This document shows, in pieces, positions 9,168-17,290 of a stretch of DNA of 64,000 nucleotides; positions within the stretch are counted from its first letter, which is position 1, and every line of letters begins with the position of its first letter. Origin of the DNA: Pseudomonas oryzihabitans. Its GTDB lineage: Bacteria; Pseudomonadota; Gammaproteobacteria; Pseudomonadales; Pseudomonadaceae. The notes beneath the pieces are model-generated. The model searched no databases. It was not told the origin of the DNA and was given only the letters and a program-made list of their open reading frames with translations. The DNA is taken from assembly GCF_024652905.1 (NCBI RefSeq), contig NZ_CP102428.1:1872501-1936500 (forward strand), in the 5' to 3' direction. Both the position numbers and the translations under genes were made by a program.

Positions 9168-9638
9168 CTACCGCAACCAGGGCGAATGGCGATTGCGCAC
9201 GTACTCGAAGCGCCCGTCCAGCCCACGCCATTCCACCCCCTGCCAGAGCTCCGGTGCCAGCGTGCCTTCCGCCTGCAGATCCGCTCGGTAATGGGCGAAG
9301 AACGGTTGGCCATCGCGCAGCACGATGACGTTGTGGCGCTCTTCGATCTGGGCGATCAGATCCAGTACCGCTTCGGCCGAGCGCCCGCCGCTCAGGCAAT
9401 AGCAACTCCCATACTGGTGAAGCATGCTTTCGAAGCGGTAACGATAGAGGGTGCAGCGATCGGTTTCGAGGTGAACGCTCTGCCCCTTGGCATCCTGCAG
9501 GGCATGATGAACGCAGTGATCGCAGTCTTCGAACTCCTGACGCGACTCCACCCACTCACCGAGAAACTGCTTCTTCCACCGCCACACCAGCAGCCCACGA
9601 TCTTCAGGCCGGGAATACACGCTGACCTTGTAGAACAT
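9168..9638 (-). CDS. Uncharacterised protein
   Basis: 156 aa beginning MFYKVSVYSRPEDRG, with AGAGGAG before the ATG at 9636-9638. It is soluble, with no signal or membrane segment. Features are Trp-rich stretches (VWRWKKQFLGEW, ELWQGVEWRG) and clustered Cys/His residues (DCDHCVHH and SCYCLSGG) that might bind a metal or form disulfides. It converges with rsmN, 21 bases away. Family and function are not recognised. Confidence 0.6.
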   Translation of the reverse strand: MFYKVSVYSRPEDRGLLVWRWKKQFLGEWVESRQEFEDCDHCVHHALQDAKGQSVHLETDRCTLYRYRFESMLHQYGSCYCLSGGRSAEAVLDLIAQIEERHNVIVLRDGQPFFAHYRADLQAEGTLAPELWQGVEWRGLDGRFEYVRNRHSPWLR

Positions 9639-10228
9639 CGCTCGACTCCTCTTATTGTTATGCGCCGAAGCCACCGTCCAATGGCTGCCGCTTGCCGCTC
9701 GGCCATTGGAGGTCGCACGCTCTGAGGCGTACCTTTCCAGCATCGCTCCATTTGTCTGAGGCGTCCAGCCATTCCCCGACGCTGATCCCTACCGCTCGAC
9801 GGTGCACCTCCTCCGCAAACGGCCCTGAATGCGTCATGAAGCGCCGCGGCTTCGTACAACTTCCATACAGGATGAAGTCGGGCCTGCCGGCCGATTTATC
9901 GCCTCGAGATCGTGCAAGACCGCGATTCCAGAGCAGGATACAACAAGGGTACAGGTTCTGGTGCCGCCTATCAGGTGGGTCGATATTGGCTGCTCGAGAC
10001 GATCCCAGCGAACTAGTATTCGGGCAACGGTGATTGCCGGGCGATAAAAATCGCGGCTCTGACAAGGACTTGGATGGTCTCAGTGCCGAGGCAGCCGCGT
10101 CTGCCCGCGTTCGGATCCATGACCGTCTGAAGACCGTTTCGCGAACTGCCACCCGCAGTAGGGCCTGCAACTGTCGTGGCCAACCAGGCGGCACCTCGGT
10201 GAACCCCTTATCCACTCAAGGACCTTTT
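9639..10228. other. Stretch without a supportable gene
   Basis: About 590 bases between two small genes. Several short frames exist on both strands, but none has a convincing ribosome site, hydrophobic pattern or motif, and the longer minus-strand ones are Arg/Pro/Ser-rich translations typical of non-coding GC-rich DNA. It may contain decayed coding sequence. Confidence 0.45.
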
Positions 10229-10480
10229 ATGACTGGCCTGGATAGCGACTGCAAAGAGGCGCTCCGTTACGCCATCAGAAACTGTCCCGCGCGTACGACG
10301 GGTCAACTGGCGGCTATCGACTATGCCGAACGGGCCATCCGCCAGGGGCTAGACGCCCTCTGCCCCCTGGAGCAGAAGACGCTGGCCCTGGAGCTAGGTT
10401 TCTGGCTGACCCGTTACCAGCGGATCCAGGAGTTCGCTGCAATAAATGAGGCATCCGGAATTCAAACAAATAAATATTAG
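10229..10480 (+). CDS. Small hypothetical protein
   Basis: 83 aa starting MTGLDSDCKEALRYAIR, with AAGGA eight bases upstream. It is predicted to be mostly helical, with CPLEQKTLALELGFWLTRYQRI in the middle (given here in two parts: CPLEQKT and LALELGFWLTRYQRI). There are no membrane helices. It is the last gene before base composition falls abruptly, so it marks the left edge of the AT-rich island. No family recognised. Confidence 0.5.
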   Translation: MTGLDSDCKEALRYAIRNCPARTTGQLAAIDYAERAIRQGLDALCPLEQKTLALELGFWLTRYQRIQEFAAINEASGIQTNKY

Positions 10481-10663
10481 GCTTATAGCGAAGCAAAAAG
10501 CGTGCAATGCATATCACACCAAAAGCCTAAAATGCGTTTCAAATTATATATAAAACTAAACCAAAAATAAATAATAAATAATAAATCAAGTATTTTGAAA
10601 TCTAAAGTTTGAAATAAAACAAAAATAGCGGCCAAGGTTTTTGACTGAAGGCAGCCTTATATA

Positions 10664-11398
10664 CTACAAGTACCGACGATTTGGAAGTACGGAAATATCA
10701 GATTCTAAGCAAAAGGTTTTGTTTACAGAACTTATTAAAGAAAACATCTCATCTTCAACCTCGCACCATTGCTTGCGATGAAATCTCTCCATAGTTATTC
10801 CGATTTCATTTAACGCGCTAACCACCGATTTTTGGTGATCTATATAGCTAAATTTTTTATTAATCCCACCTAAAATTAATGAATTAGATGCCTCGATTAT
10901 ATTACTTAGATTTTTAATGCGCTGAGCATAATTCGGGGAGACGATTAGACTTCCTTTACGGGAAGACGGAAAAATTGAATTATACCAAGCTAATATATCA
11001 AATGATGAAATCGAGAGCTGATCGCAGCGGTTTATTTGAAGCGTAACGTAGGACTGAAAATTAGCGAACTGCGACAAGTGAATTGCAAGCGCATTAGTTT
11101 TACTCACCTCTAAATAATTATTTAGCGCTATAAATATCCCTCCTATTGTCGCAAATGCGACTAGAACCTGAACAGCCGCCCAAAACACAACAAATACTTG
11201 GTCAAAGTTTTTGATCGTGCCTTCTATACAAACATTGGTCAAACAAATCTTCTTTAAATAGAACTCCCCTACAACATATGTTGGAACCAAAATCACTATA
11301 GAAACAACCACACCCGTGATAAATATACCCCCACCAAATATGATCATTACCGCAAGTGGCGGAGGGATGTTGTATTTCCTAACCACCCAATCAATCAT
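10664..11398 (-). CDS. Two-transmembrane protein, probable retron effector (Ec48 type)
   Basis: 244 aa. Two long hydrophobic segments lie near the N-terminus: about 13-43 (PPLAVMIIFGGGIFITG and on) and about 66-92 (FDQVFVVFWAAVQVLVAFAT and on). A soluble, mostly helical C-terminal domain of about 150 residues follows. Its start overlaps the last 8 bases of the RT gene, so the two are translationally coupled. In type IV retrons such as Ec48 the RT is followed by a two-helix membrane effector that damages the inner membrane when phage inhibits the guarded host function. Position, size and topology match; sequence homology to that effector has not been tested. Composition is as AT-rich as the RT gene. 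Confidence 0.72.
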   Translation of the reverse strand: MIDWVVRKYNIPPPLAVMIIFGGGIFITGVVVSIVILVPTYVVGEFYLKKICLTNVCIEGTIKNFDQVFVVFWAAVQVLVAFATIGGIFIALNNYLEVSKTNALAIHLSQFANFQSYVTLQINRCDQLSISSFDILAWYNSIFPSSRKGSLIVSPNYAQRIKNLSNIIEASNSLILGGINKKFSYIDHQKSVVSALNEIGITMERFHRKQWCEVEDEMFSLISSVNKTFCLESDISVLPNRRYL

Positions 11399-12584
11399 AT
11401 GCTGGTCCTAAACCGCGAAGGCGCTCTCTCAGCTCTGAAGCCGAATCCGGAAAACTTCTTTTTAGTAGATTTAGTCTTTCATGAGCTCTATAAAATCGTT
11501 TTTTGTACCAATAGGAATCACGCTTTTCACAGTAGTCTCGCTCGATGCGCTCAACCGCAAGCCGAGCACGTGTAATATCTTTAAAGGACGGAAGTGGATA
11601 ACACTTCAACATGCGTCCTTTTAAGTTTCCATGCTGTAAGTGCCCTATGCGCTTCAGCTTGTTAACCCGCCCCATCACTCGATTGAAGTCATGTCTATAA
11701 GCATGGGTAATTCTATACAAATGGTCGCCAGCCAAGATTTCGATATCTTTAACAGCAGCCCTAATCTTCCTCACCTCGCTTGAGGGTAAGCGCGGCTCAA
11801 TGTGAGAAACTCTTAGGCCGTGAACCATTAGAGGAGCTGAGGAGTGATTATAAATAGCAGTCTTTTTTGTATTGACAGGAAGGTCTTTGGAAAAAAGCAT
11901 ATCTTCAATAATTTGCTTTGCAAATGAAAAGTCATAACCAGACCTTTTTGATGATACCGTAATATCATCGATCAAGCGGGTATACGTAAGCCCTTTATTC
12001 TTCAGCCTAAGAACGACAGCACTTTCGACATCAAAAAGACATAAGCATGCTAAATAGCTCGACGTTAGACCACCTTGTACAACAAAGTCTCCTCGACAGC
12101 ATATATTTGCTAAAACTTTTGAAACTACATCAGAAAAATTCAAGAAAAATTTAAATACATCAAAAACCAAGTTTAAGTGGATATTATCAAAAAAATCTTT
12201 TACATCCATTTTTAATATGCTTCTAGCCATACAATGCTGGCGTGCGCAGTTCACATAATCTTTAGCTAAAACATCTCCATTAGGTAGTTTTTTATTGGGC
12301 ACACTTCCAAAAATGTGATCCGGCCAGTCGATGTATCCCTCCTGACCTAAAATTCTTTTATTTATTCTCCGCTGAATTTTTCTGATAAGGTGATGGGGCT
12401 TGTAAGCGACCCTTGGCGTTCCATCACTCTTGAACAGCTCTTTTCTCGGAGCTGCATAGCGATCTTCAACCGGCATGGACAAAGCCTGTTGAAGTTCTTC
12501 CAAGGATATTGAGAGAGTAACGCATAAAGCATCTATCGTAGCGATAGAGCCTTTGGCGTTTTTTGTAGGTTGGAGTTGCCCCAT
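11391..12584 (-). CDS. Retron-type reverse transcriptase
   Basis: 397 aa from ATG at 12582-12584, with GAAGGA six bases upstream; a TTG five codons earlier lacks this. The RT motifs are in order: KPHHLIRKIQRRIN (region 0/1), CARQH (113-117) at the place of the retron NAxxH motif, LKMDVKDFF with Asp127 (motif A), QGGLTSS (170-176, motif B), YTRLIDDITVS with Asp206-Asp207 (motif C; the usual YADD reads LIDD), NTKKTAIYN (motif D) and VHGLRV (254-259) at the retron VTG position. The tail is basic and helical. There are no maturase or endonuclease domains, so this is not a group II intron RT. It should copy a structured RNA encoded just upstream into msDNA. Confidence 0.88.
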   Translation of the reverse strand: MGQLQPTKNAKGSIATIDALCVTLSISLEELQQALSMPVEDRYAAPRKELFKSDGTPRVAYKPHHLIRKIQRRINKRILGQEGYIDWPDHIFGSVPNKKLPNGDVLAKDYVNCARQHCMARSILKMDVKDFFDNIHLNLVFDVFKFFLNFSDVVSKVLANICCRGDFVVQGGLTSSYLACLCLFDVESAVVLRLKNKGLTYTRLIDDITVSSKRSGYDFSFAKQIIEDMLFSKDLPVNTKKTAIYNHSSAPLMVHGLRVSHIEPRLPSSEVRKIRAAVKDIEILAGDHLYRITHAYRHDFNRVMGRVNKLKRIGHLQHGNLKGRMLKCYPLPSFKDITRARLAVERIERDYCEKRDSYWYKKRFYRAHERLNLLKRSFPDSASELRERLRGLGPAYD

Positions 12585-12599
12585 AGCGATCCTTCGCAA

Positions 12600-12850
12600 A
12601 GATAAATGCGGGCTTACGTCAGCTCATACCATAGAGCTTTTATGGGGAACATGTTGCGTTCATCGATACTCGTAACAGACTGCCATGTTCCACATGACGT
12701 AGCCCACCGTCCTACTCTCTCTTCCGGGTACCGGGAGAGGAGGGAGGGTGTGGACCCTCGGACAAGCCCGGAGTTACCCGGACGCTCAATTAAGAGCAAT
12801 GTTACGTACGAGCTTAAACTATCGACTGCAGCAAGTAAGCGGTTCGCTTA
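12600..12850 (-). ncRNA. Candidate retron msr-msd non-coding RNA
   Basis: The stretch directly upstream of the RT, on the same strand, is non-coding but rich in inverted repeats. The arms 12654-12677 and 12800-12834 form an imperfect long stem: TTGC, TCGATA and CTCG..TAACA blocks pair in register across one symmetric 5-nt internal loop and two bulges. Inside it, CTCTTCCGG-GTA-CCGGGAGAG (12719-12739) folds as a tight hairpin, as do GGGT/ACCC near 12747-12758 and GCTC/GAGC near 12783-12798. A 7-bp hairpin, GTAAGCG-AAC-CGCTTAC, lies 5' of the stem in transcription order. The position matches retron architecture. The branching G, exact ends and a1/a2 pairing are not determined. Confidence 0.5.
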
Positions 12851-13275
12851 CGCGCGATCAGTTTGCACGAAGTGACACTAGTTATCAATCGTTTTTCCTT
12901 ACCGGCTGTCAGGAGTCAAGGCGATAAAATAGTTATCACGCTACGCTTTGAGAACGATCAAAAATCATCAAAAACGAATTGCCTATGAGCTATGGTGGGC
13001 AATTCTGAGTAGTGACAGCCTAGGAATGATAGATATGCTGAGCCTTTTGTACCAGATGCCCTAGGGTCGCCAGCAAACGCTGCCTGCCTTATTACAAGCA
13101 ATATCTGCTTTCGGAGCATTTCTGACTTGTATTGCCAGCAAGCCTTCCTAGGATCCCCACTGCGACGCCTGCATGAACCAAATCCAGAGACATGCAATCT
13201 GTGGGAGCAATCAGAGGCGACTGTCTGCAGTCACCTCTCTCTAACCTGAATTACAGACAGTAGGCAAAAACGAAA

Positions 13276-13309
13276 AAGCCCCTGGAACATTCAACATTTC
13301 CAGGGGCTT
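13276..13309 (-). terminator. Terminator after tRNA-Ser
   Basis: A 12-bp perfect stem (AAGCCCCTGGAA at 13276-13287 with its complement at 13298-13309) is followed on the minus strand by TTTTTCGTTTTT. It lies 15 bases beyond the tRNA-Ser CCA end and so ends the tRNA transcript before the island genes. Confidence 0.85.
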
Positions 13310-13324
13310 CAACGATTTACGATA

Positions 13325-13414
13325 TGGCGGAGAGATAGGGATTTGAACCCTAGGAGCCATTGCTGACTCAACGGATTTCGAATCCGTCCCGTTCGACCAC
13401 TCCGGCATCTCTCC
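13325..13414 (-). tRNA. tRNA-Ser (anticodon CGA)
   Basis: 90 nt with encoded CCA. The acceptor GGAGAGA pairs with TCTCTCC, followed by discriminator G. The anticodon stem-loop GACGGATTCGAAATCCGTT presents CGA, reading UCG. A long variable arm typical of class II tRNA-Ser lies at TGAGTCAGCAATGGCTC, and the T arm is TAGGGTTCAAATCCCTA. The 3' end faces the AT-rich island. Confidence 0.95.
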
Positions 13415-13494
13415 AACGCGGCGCATGATACCAGTCATGCGGAAAAAAGCGAACAAGCAATTGCAAAAAAAGCTCTGGTATCAGCGGCTTGCGT

Positions 13495-14205
13495 TTAGAG
13501 CGGGACGCCCAGGCGCTGGGCGACCTCTTCGTAGGCCTCGATCACGCCGCCCAGCCCCTGACGGAAGCGATCCTTGTCCATCTTCTTGCGGGTTTCCTTG
13601 TCCCAGAGACGGCTGCCGTCCGGGCTGAATTCGTCGCCCAGCACGACCTTGCCGTGGAACAGGCCGAATTCGAGCTTGAAGTCCACCAGCAGCAGGCCGG
13701 CGTCGTCGAACAGCTGCTTGAGGATGTCGTTGATGCGGAAGGTCAGCGCCTTCATCTCGGCCAGTTGGTCGAGGGTGGCCCAGCCGAAGGCCTGGACATG
13801 GCTTTCGTTGACCATGGGGTCGTGCAGCGCATCGTTCTTCAGGAAGAGTTCGAAGGTCGGCGGCGTCAGCTCCAGGCCCTCTTCCACGCCCAGACGGCGC
13901 ACCAGGCTGCCAGCAGCGAAGTTGCGTACCACGCACTCCACCGGAATCATCTCTAGCTTCTTGACCAGGCACTCGTTGTCGCCCAGCAGTTGTTCGAACT
14001 GGGTGGGGATACCGGCGGCTTCGAGCTTCTGCATGACGAAGGCATTGAACTTGTTGTTCACCATGCCCTTGCGCTCGAGTTGCTCGATGCGCTCGCCATC
14101 GAAGGCAGAGGTGTCGTTGCGGAACAACAGGACCAGGCGATCGGGATCGTCGGTGGTGAATACCGACTTGGCCTTGCCACGGTAGAGTTCTGCGCGTTTT
14201 TCCAT
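13495..14205 (-). CDS. purC: Phosphoribosylaminoimidazole-succinocarboxamide synthase (SAICAR synthetase)
   Basis: 236 aa, the usual length. It joins CAIR with aspartate using ATP in purine synthesis. It starts [16 protein letters not shown], with the YRGKAK nucleotide-binding element and GGAG before the ATG at 14203-14205. Other signatures are [33 protein letters not shown] and [14 protein letters not shown] (metal and substrate site). It follows the MBL-fold gene in the same direction, about 150 bases away, and may be read together with dapA-bamC-MBL. Confidence 0.97.
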   Translation of the reverse strand: MEKRAELYRGKAKSVFTTDDPDRLVLLFRNDTSAFDGERIEQLERKGMVNNKFNAFVMQKLEAAGIPTQFEQLLGDNECLVKKLEMIPVECVVRNFAAGSLVRRLGVEEGLELTPPTFELFLKNDALHDPMVNESHVQAFGWATLDQLAEMKALTFRINDILKQLFDDAGLLLVDFKLEFGLFHGKVVLGDEFSPDGSRLWDKETRKKMDKDRFRQGLGGVIEAYEEVAQRLGVPL

Positions 14206-14362
14206 CTTGGACTCCGGTTCGAATGGCTTGCAGGCTGTGGACGAACGCAGGTGAGACGAGCGGTTCGGGACGAGTACAGCCGGGAAGCGCAGTTTACATA
14301 GGATCGTGGGTATTTTGGCCGTGCAGCAGCGCCCGGCCGCTAAAGAAAACCGGGTCGGCGCC

Positions 14363-15121
14363 TCAGGCGATGGCCTGCCACTCCAGTCCCTGCTGCTGAT
14401 CGGCGATCTGCAGCCAGTCCGCGTCGCAGCCGAGCACGTTGGTAAAGCAGGCGCGGGCAAGCCAGGGGTTGTTGTTCTTTTCGCTCAGGTGGGCGAGCAC
14501 CAGATGCTGCAGGCCCGGACAGGCCAGCTCCATCACCAGCTCGGCCGATTGCCGGTTGTTGAGATGCCCACGCACCCCACCAACCCGCGCCTTGAGGTGA
14601 TAGGGATAGGGTCCCGCGGCGAGCATGTTGCTGTCGTGGTTGGCTTCGATCACCAGGGCATCCAGACCGCGGTAATGGGCCAGCACGCCGGGAGTGGCCT
14701 CGCCGAGATCGGTGAGCACGCCGAGGCGCTTGCGGCCGTCGTCGAAGACGAACTGGGTCGGCTCCAGGGCGTCGTGGGACACCTGCACCACCGTCACCTC
14801 CAGGGCATCCAGCACCAGCCGCTCGCCGTCCACCAGCAGGCCCTGGGCCGCTACTGGCTTGCGCAAGCCGCGACCGGTACCGGCACTGTAATACACCGGC
14901 ACCCCGTGCTTGCGCGCCAGGAGCTCGACGCCCTGCACGTGATCGGAGTGTTCGTGGGTGACCAGGACGGCGTCCAGCTGGGCAGGTACCACGCCCAGCC
15001 GGGCCAGACGACGTTCGGCTTCCCGCAGGGAGAAGCCGCAGTCGATCAGCACATAGCTGTTATGGCTGTGCACCAGGGTCGAGTTGCCCCGACTGCCGCT
15101 GCCCAGGATTGCGAAGCGCAT
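14363..15121 (-). CDS. MBL-fold metallo-hydrolase (YycJ/WalJ-like)
   Basis: 252 aa. N-terminal [17 protein letters not shown] is the signature of the YycJ/WalJ branch of metallo-beta-lactamase-fold enzymes. The zinc motif THEHSDH is complete, with further ligands in [22 protein letters not shown] and the C-terminal LAHLSEKNN. Members are phosphodiesterases or exonucleases; the exact substrate is unknown here. Its start lies inside the end of bamC, overlapping by 62 bases in another frame, so expression is probably coupled to bamC. Confidence 0.85.
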   Translation of the reverse strand: MRFAILGSGSRGNSTLVHSHNSYVLIDCGFSLREAERRLARLGVVPAQLDAVLVTHEHSDHVQGVELLARKHGVPVYYSAGTGRGLRKPVAAQGLLVDGERLVLDALEVTVVQVSHDALEPTQFVFDDGRKRLGVLTDLGEATPGVLAHYRGLDALVIEANHDSNMLAAGPYPYHLKARVGGVRGHLNNRQSAELVMELACPGLQHLVLAHLSEKNNNPWLARACFTNVLGCDADWLQIADQQQGLEWQAIA

Positions 15122-16244
15122 ACTGCATGCTCGTCTGAAGCTTTTTCAGCACGCCTTCGGCGATGTCCTGGGGTGCTGCGGTGTTGATGGTCTTGTCCAG
15201 GGTGACCTGGACGGTGTTGCCCACCGAGGTGAGGCGCACCTGGAAGCGCCGTGCGCGGGCGTCTTCCTCTTCCTTGCTTTCGCCCTTGCCGAACAGGCGA
15301 CCGAAGAAACCCGGCTTGCGCTCTTCGGGTTTCTGCGCGCCCTCGGCGAGGTTCACGTAGTACACGCCCAGACTGCGGTCCATGTCGTCGACGCGGATGT
15401 CGGCGCCTTCGATGGCGCGACCCACGCTGGACCAGGCGCGATTCAGGTCGCTTTCCAGCACCAGCATGGGCACGCCGCTGCCGTCGACCTCGTAGGTCAC
15501 GCGCTCGGGGGTATCGTAGCCACCGGCGGCCAGCAGCGAGACCGAGCCACTGCCCTGCTCGCTACGGTCCAGGCCGGCTAGTACCTGATTCAGCAGGGCG
15601 TCATCGAGCGCCGAGCTGTTCTGGCTGCTGGACCAGGACGGCTCGCTGGAGCTGCCCTGGCTGCGGGTCTGGGTCTGGAGGAAGATCTCGCTGCTGCCCG
15701 ATTGCACGCCCGGCTCGATGCGCAGGCGGGTGCGCAGTTCGGTGCCCGGCTGCAGGCGGCCATTGGTGCTCAGGCTGCGGGCCAGGGGCGTCGACAGCTC
15801 GGTCGGCGACTGCCAGGCAGTGATGATCTCACCGGTCTGCGGACGCTCTTCGGCGATGCGGAAGCCATTGTCGGTCAGGTACTGACGGGCCACCGGCCAG
15901 ACGTTGGCCGGGACCTTCTGGGCGGCCAGCCAGCGGGCGTTGCCGCTGCGCTGCACGCTGAACTGCTCGTTGCCACTGCCCTGGACGGCCAGCGCCTGGG
16001 GTTTCGGCACTTCGAAGCCATAGGAGCGATTCTGGGTGTCGGCCACGTTGGCCGGGATCGGCAGCAGCGGATCCAGGGGTTTGGCCTGGACATCGGTCGG
16101 CACCTGCATGGGGCCGGTTTCGCGGGATTCGAGATAGTCATTGCCGCGATCGCGGAAATAACCGTGCTCGCCCCACACCCAGCTGCAGCCACTGGCGGTG
16201 GCCACGGCCAGCCCCAGGGTGGTCAAACCCAGAACACGTTTCAT
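15060..16244 (-). CDS. bamC: Outer membrane protein assembly factor BamC (NlpB lipoprotein)
   Basis: 394 aa from ATG at 16242-16244, with AGGAAA upstream. N-terminal MKRVLGLTTLGLAVATASGC is a lipoprotein signal with lipobox ASGC, so the mature protein should be lipidated and sit with the BAM complex that inserts beta-barrel proteins. The flexible N-terminal region (PLDPLLPIPANV) and two helix-grip-like domains follow; RRFQVRLTSVGNTVQVTL belongs to the second. The 3' end extends beyond the start of the MBL gene. It lies 14 bases after dapA, as in other pseudomonads. Confidence 0.92.
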   Translation of the reverse strand: MKRVLGLTTLGLAVATASGCSWVWGEHGYFRDRGNDYLESRETGPMQVPTDVQAKPLDPLLPIPANVADTQNRSYGFEVPKPQALAVQGSGNEQFSVQRSGNARWLAAQKVPANVWPVARQYLTDNGFRIAEERPQTGEIITAWQSPTELSTPLARSLSTNGRLQPGTELRTRLRIEPGVQSGSSEIFLQTQTRSQGSSSEPSWSSSQNSSALDDALLNQVLAGLDRSEQGSGSVSLLAAGGYDTPERVTYEVDGSGVPMLVLESDLNRAWSSVGRAIEGADIRVDDMDRSLGVYYVNLAEGAQKPEERKPGFFGRLFGKGESKEEEDARARRFQVRLTSVGNTVQVTLDKTINTAAPQDIAEGVLKKLQTSMQYALRNPGQRQSGQLDPGAQP

Positions 16245-16258
16245 CGACTGTTTCCTGA

Positions 16259-17137
16259 TCACGCCAGCACTCCCGCCTGACGCAGGGCCTGACGTACCAC
16301 TTCGTGGCAGCGCGAGCTCAGCCAGGTCAGCGGCAGGCGGATACCGGCGTCGATCATGCCCATTTCGTGGAGGGCCCACTTCACCGGGATCGGATTCGAT
16401 TCGATGAACAGATTCTTGTGCAGCGGCATCAGCTTTTCGTTGAGCGCGCGTGCGGTGTCGGCATCGCCCCGCATGGCCGCGGCGCAGAGTTCGCTCATCG
16501 CCCTGGGCGCCACGTTGGCAGTCACCGAGATGTTGCCCTTGCCGCCCAGCAGCATGAGCTCCGCAGCGGTGGCGTCATCGCCCGAGTAGATCAGGAAGTC
16601 CTTGCTGACACGGGAGAGAATGTCGCGTGCGCGGGCCAGGTCGCCGGTGGCTTCCTTGATACCGATGATGTTCGGCACCTTGGCCAGGCGCTCGACGGTC
16701 TCGGCCAGCATGTCGCAGGCGGTACGGCCCGGCACGTTGTAGAGGATCTGCGGGATGGCGACAGTTTCGGCGATCATGCGGAAGTGCTGATACAGCCCTT
16801 CCTGAGTCGGCTTGTTGTAGTAGGGCACGACCAGCAGACAGGCATCGGCGCCCGCGTCCTTGGCGGCGCGGGTCAGGTCGATGGCCTCACGGGTGGAATT
16901 GCCACCGGTGCCGGCGATGACCGGGATGCGGCCCTTGACCTGCTCGACCACATGACGGATCACGGCCACGTGCTCGTCGACGTCGACCGTGGCGGATTCA
17001 CCCGAGGTGCCCACCGCGACGATGGCGTCGGTGCCTTCGGCGAGATGGAAGTCCACCAGCTTGGTCAGGTTGTCCCAGTCGATACGCCCCTGGGCGTCCA
17101 TAGGGGTGACCAGCGCCACCATGCTCCCCGCAATCAT
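16259..17137 (-). CDS. dapA: 4-hydroxy-tetrahydrodipicolinate synthase
   Basis: 292 aa, standard length. It condenses pyruvate with aspartate semialdehyde, the first committed step to lysine and diaminopimelate. The Schiff-base lysine is Lys161 in [17 protein letters not shown] carries the conserved Thr pair, LYNVPGRT the catalytic Tyr133 and [12 protein letters not shown] the second Tyr. Leading gene of dapA-bamC-MBL; the start is 153 bases from the divergent gcvR. Confidence 0.97.
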   Translation of the reverse strand: MIAGSMVALVTPMDAQGRIDWDNLTKLVDFHLAEGTDAIVAVGTSGESATVDVDEHVAVIRHVVEQVKGRIPVIAGTGGNSTREAIDLTRAAKDAGADACLLVVPYYNKPTQEGLYQHFRMIAETVAIPQILYNVPGRTACDMLAETVERLAKVPNIIGIKEATGDLARARDILSRVSKDFLIYSGDDATAAELMLLGGKGNISVTANVAPRAMSELCAAAMRGDADTARALNEKLMPLHKNLFIESNPIPVKWALHEMGMIDAGIRLPLTWLSSRCHEVVRQALRQAGVLA

Positions 17138-17290
17138 GCAACCGCTCCTGCCGGAAAAAGAGAGCGGTAATGGTACTGACGCCTCTGCGCCAGCACAAGC
17201 AACGTGCCCCCAACGGGCATTCCCCCCGCGAGCGCTTTTCGCTACCCTTTCGCCTTTGCCAGTCTGTATCTCCCCCTGCCAGGAACCCTA

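Larger units (their letters stand above)
10481..13324. mobile_element. AT-rich genomic island at tRNA-Ser carrying a retron system
   Basis: Base composition falls abruptly from the GC-rich host background to AT-rich DNA near 10440-10480 and recovers towards the tRNA-Ser gene at 13325. The island holds two minus-strand genes (RT and membrane protein), a structured non-coding stretch and about 400 bases without a gene next to the tRNA. The tRNA 3' end faces the island, the usual polarity of tRNA-associated insertions. No integrase, transposase or duplicated tRNA end was seen, so the mechanism of entry is inferred only. 10481-10663 and 12861-13275 contain no supportable gene. Confidence 0.7.

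Noticed and set aside
9658-10215. Minus-strand frames in the 9.6-10.2 kb gap
   Set aside because: No ribosome site at any start, and Arg/Ser/Pro-rich composition without motif. Left as non-coding.
11391-12584. Group II intron or phage Abi-type RT as explanation of the RT gene
   Set aside because: No maturase or endonuclease domain, no intron ribozyme, and the RT is followed by a membrane protein and preceded by structured RNA. Retron type fits better, although an Abi or DRT clade is not excluded without phylogeny.
12606-12875. 89-codon plus-strand frame opposite the candidate retron RNA
   Set aside because: The stretch is dominated by inverted repeats and the frame has no ribosome site or recognisable protein features; a structured RNA explains it better.
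12958-13197. 79-codon minus-strand frame between the retron region and tRNA-Ser
   Set aside because: No supporting ribosome site, motif or composition pattern. It might be a decayed gene fragment, but this cannot be supported.
10481-13324. Duplicated tRNA-Ser 3' end as an attachment site at the left island edge
   Set aside because: I looked for the TAGGGTTCAAATCCC and TCTCTCC segments between 9.6 and 10.7 kb and found no convincing copy.
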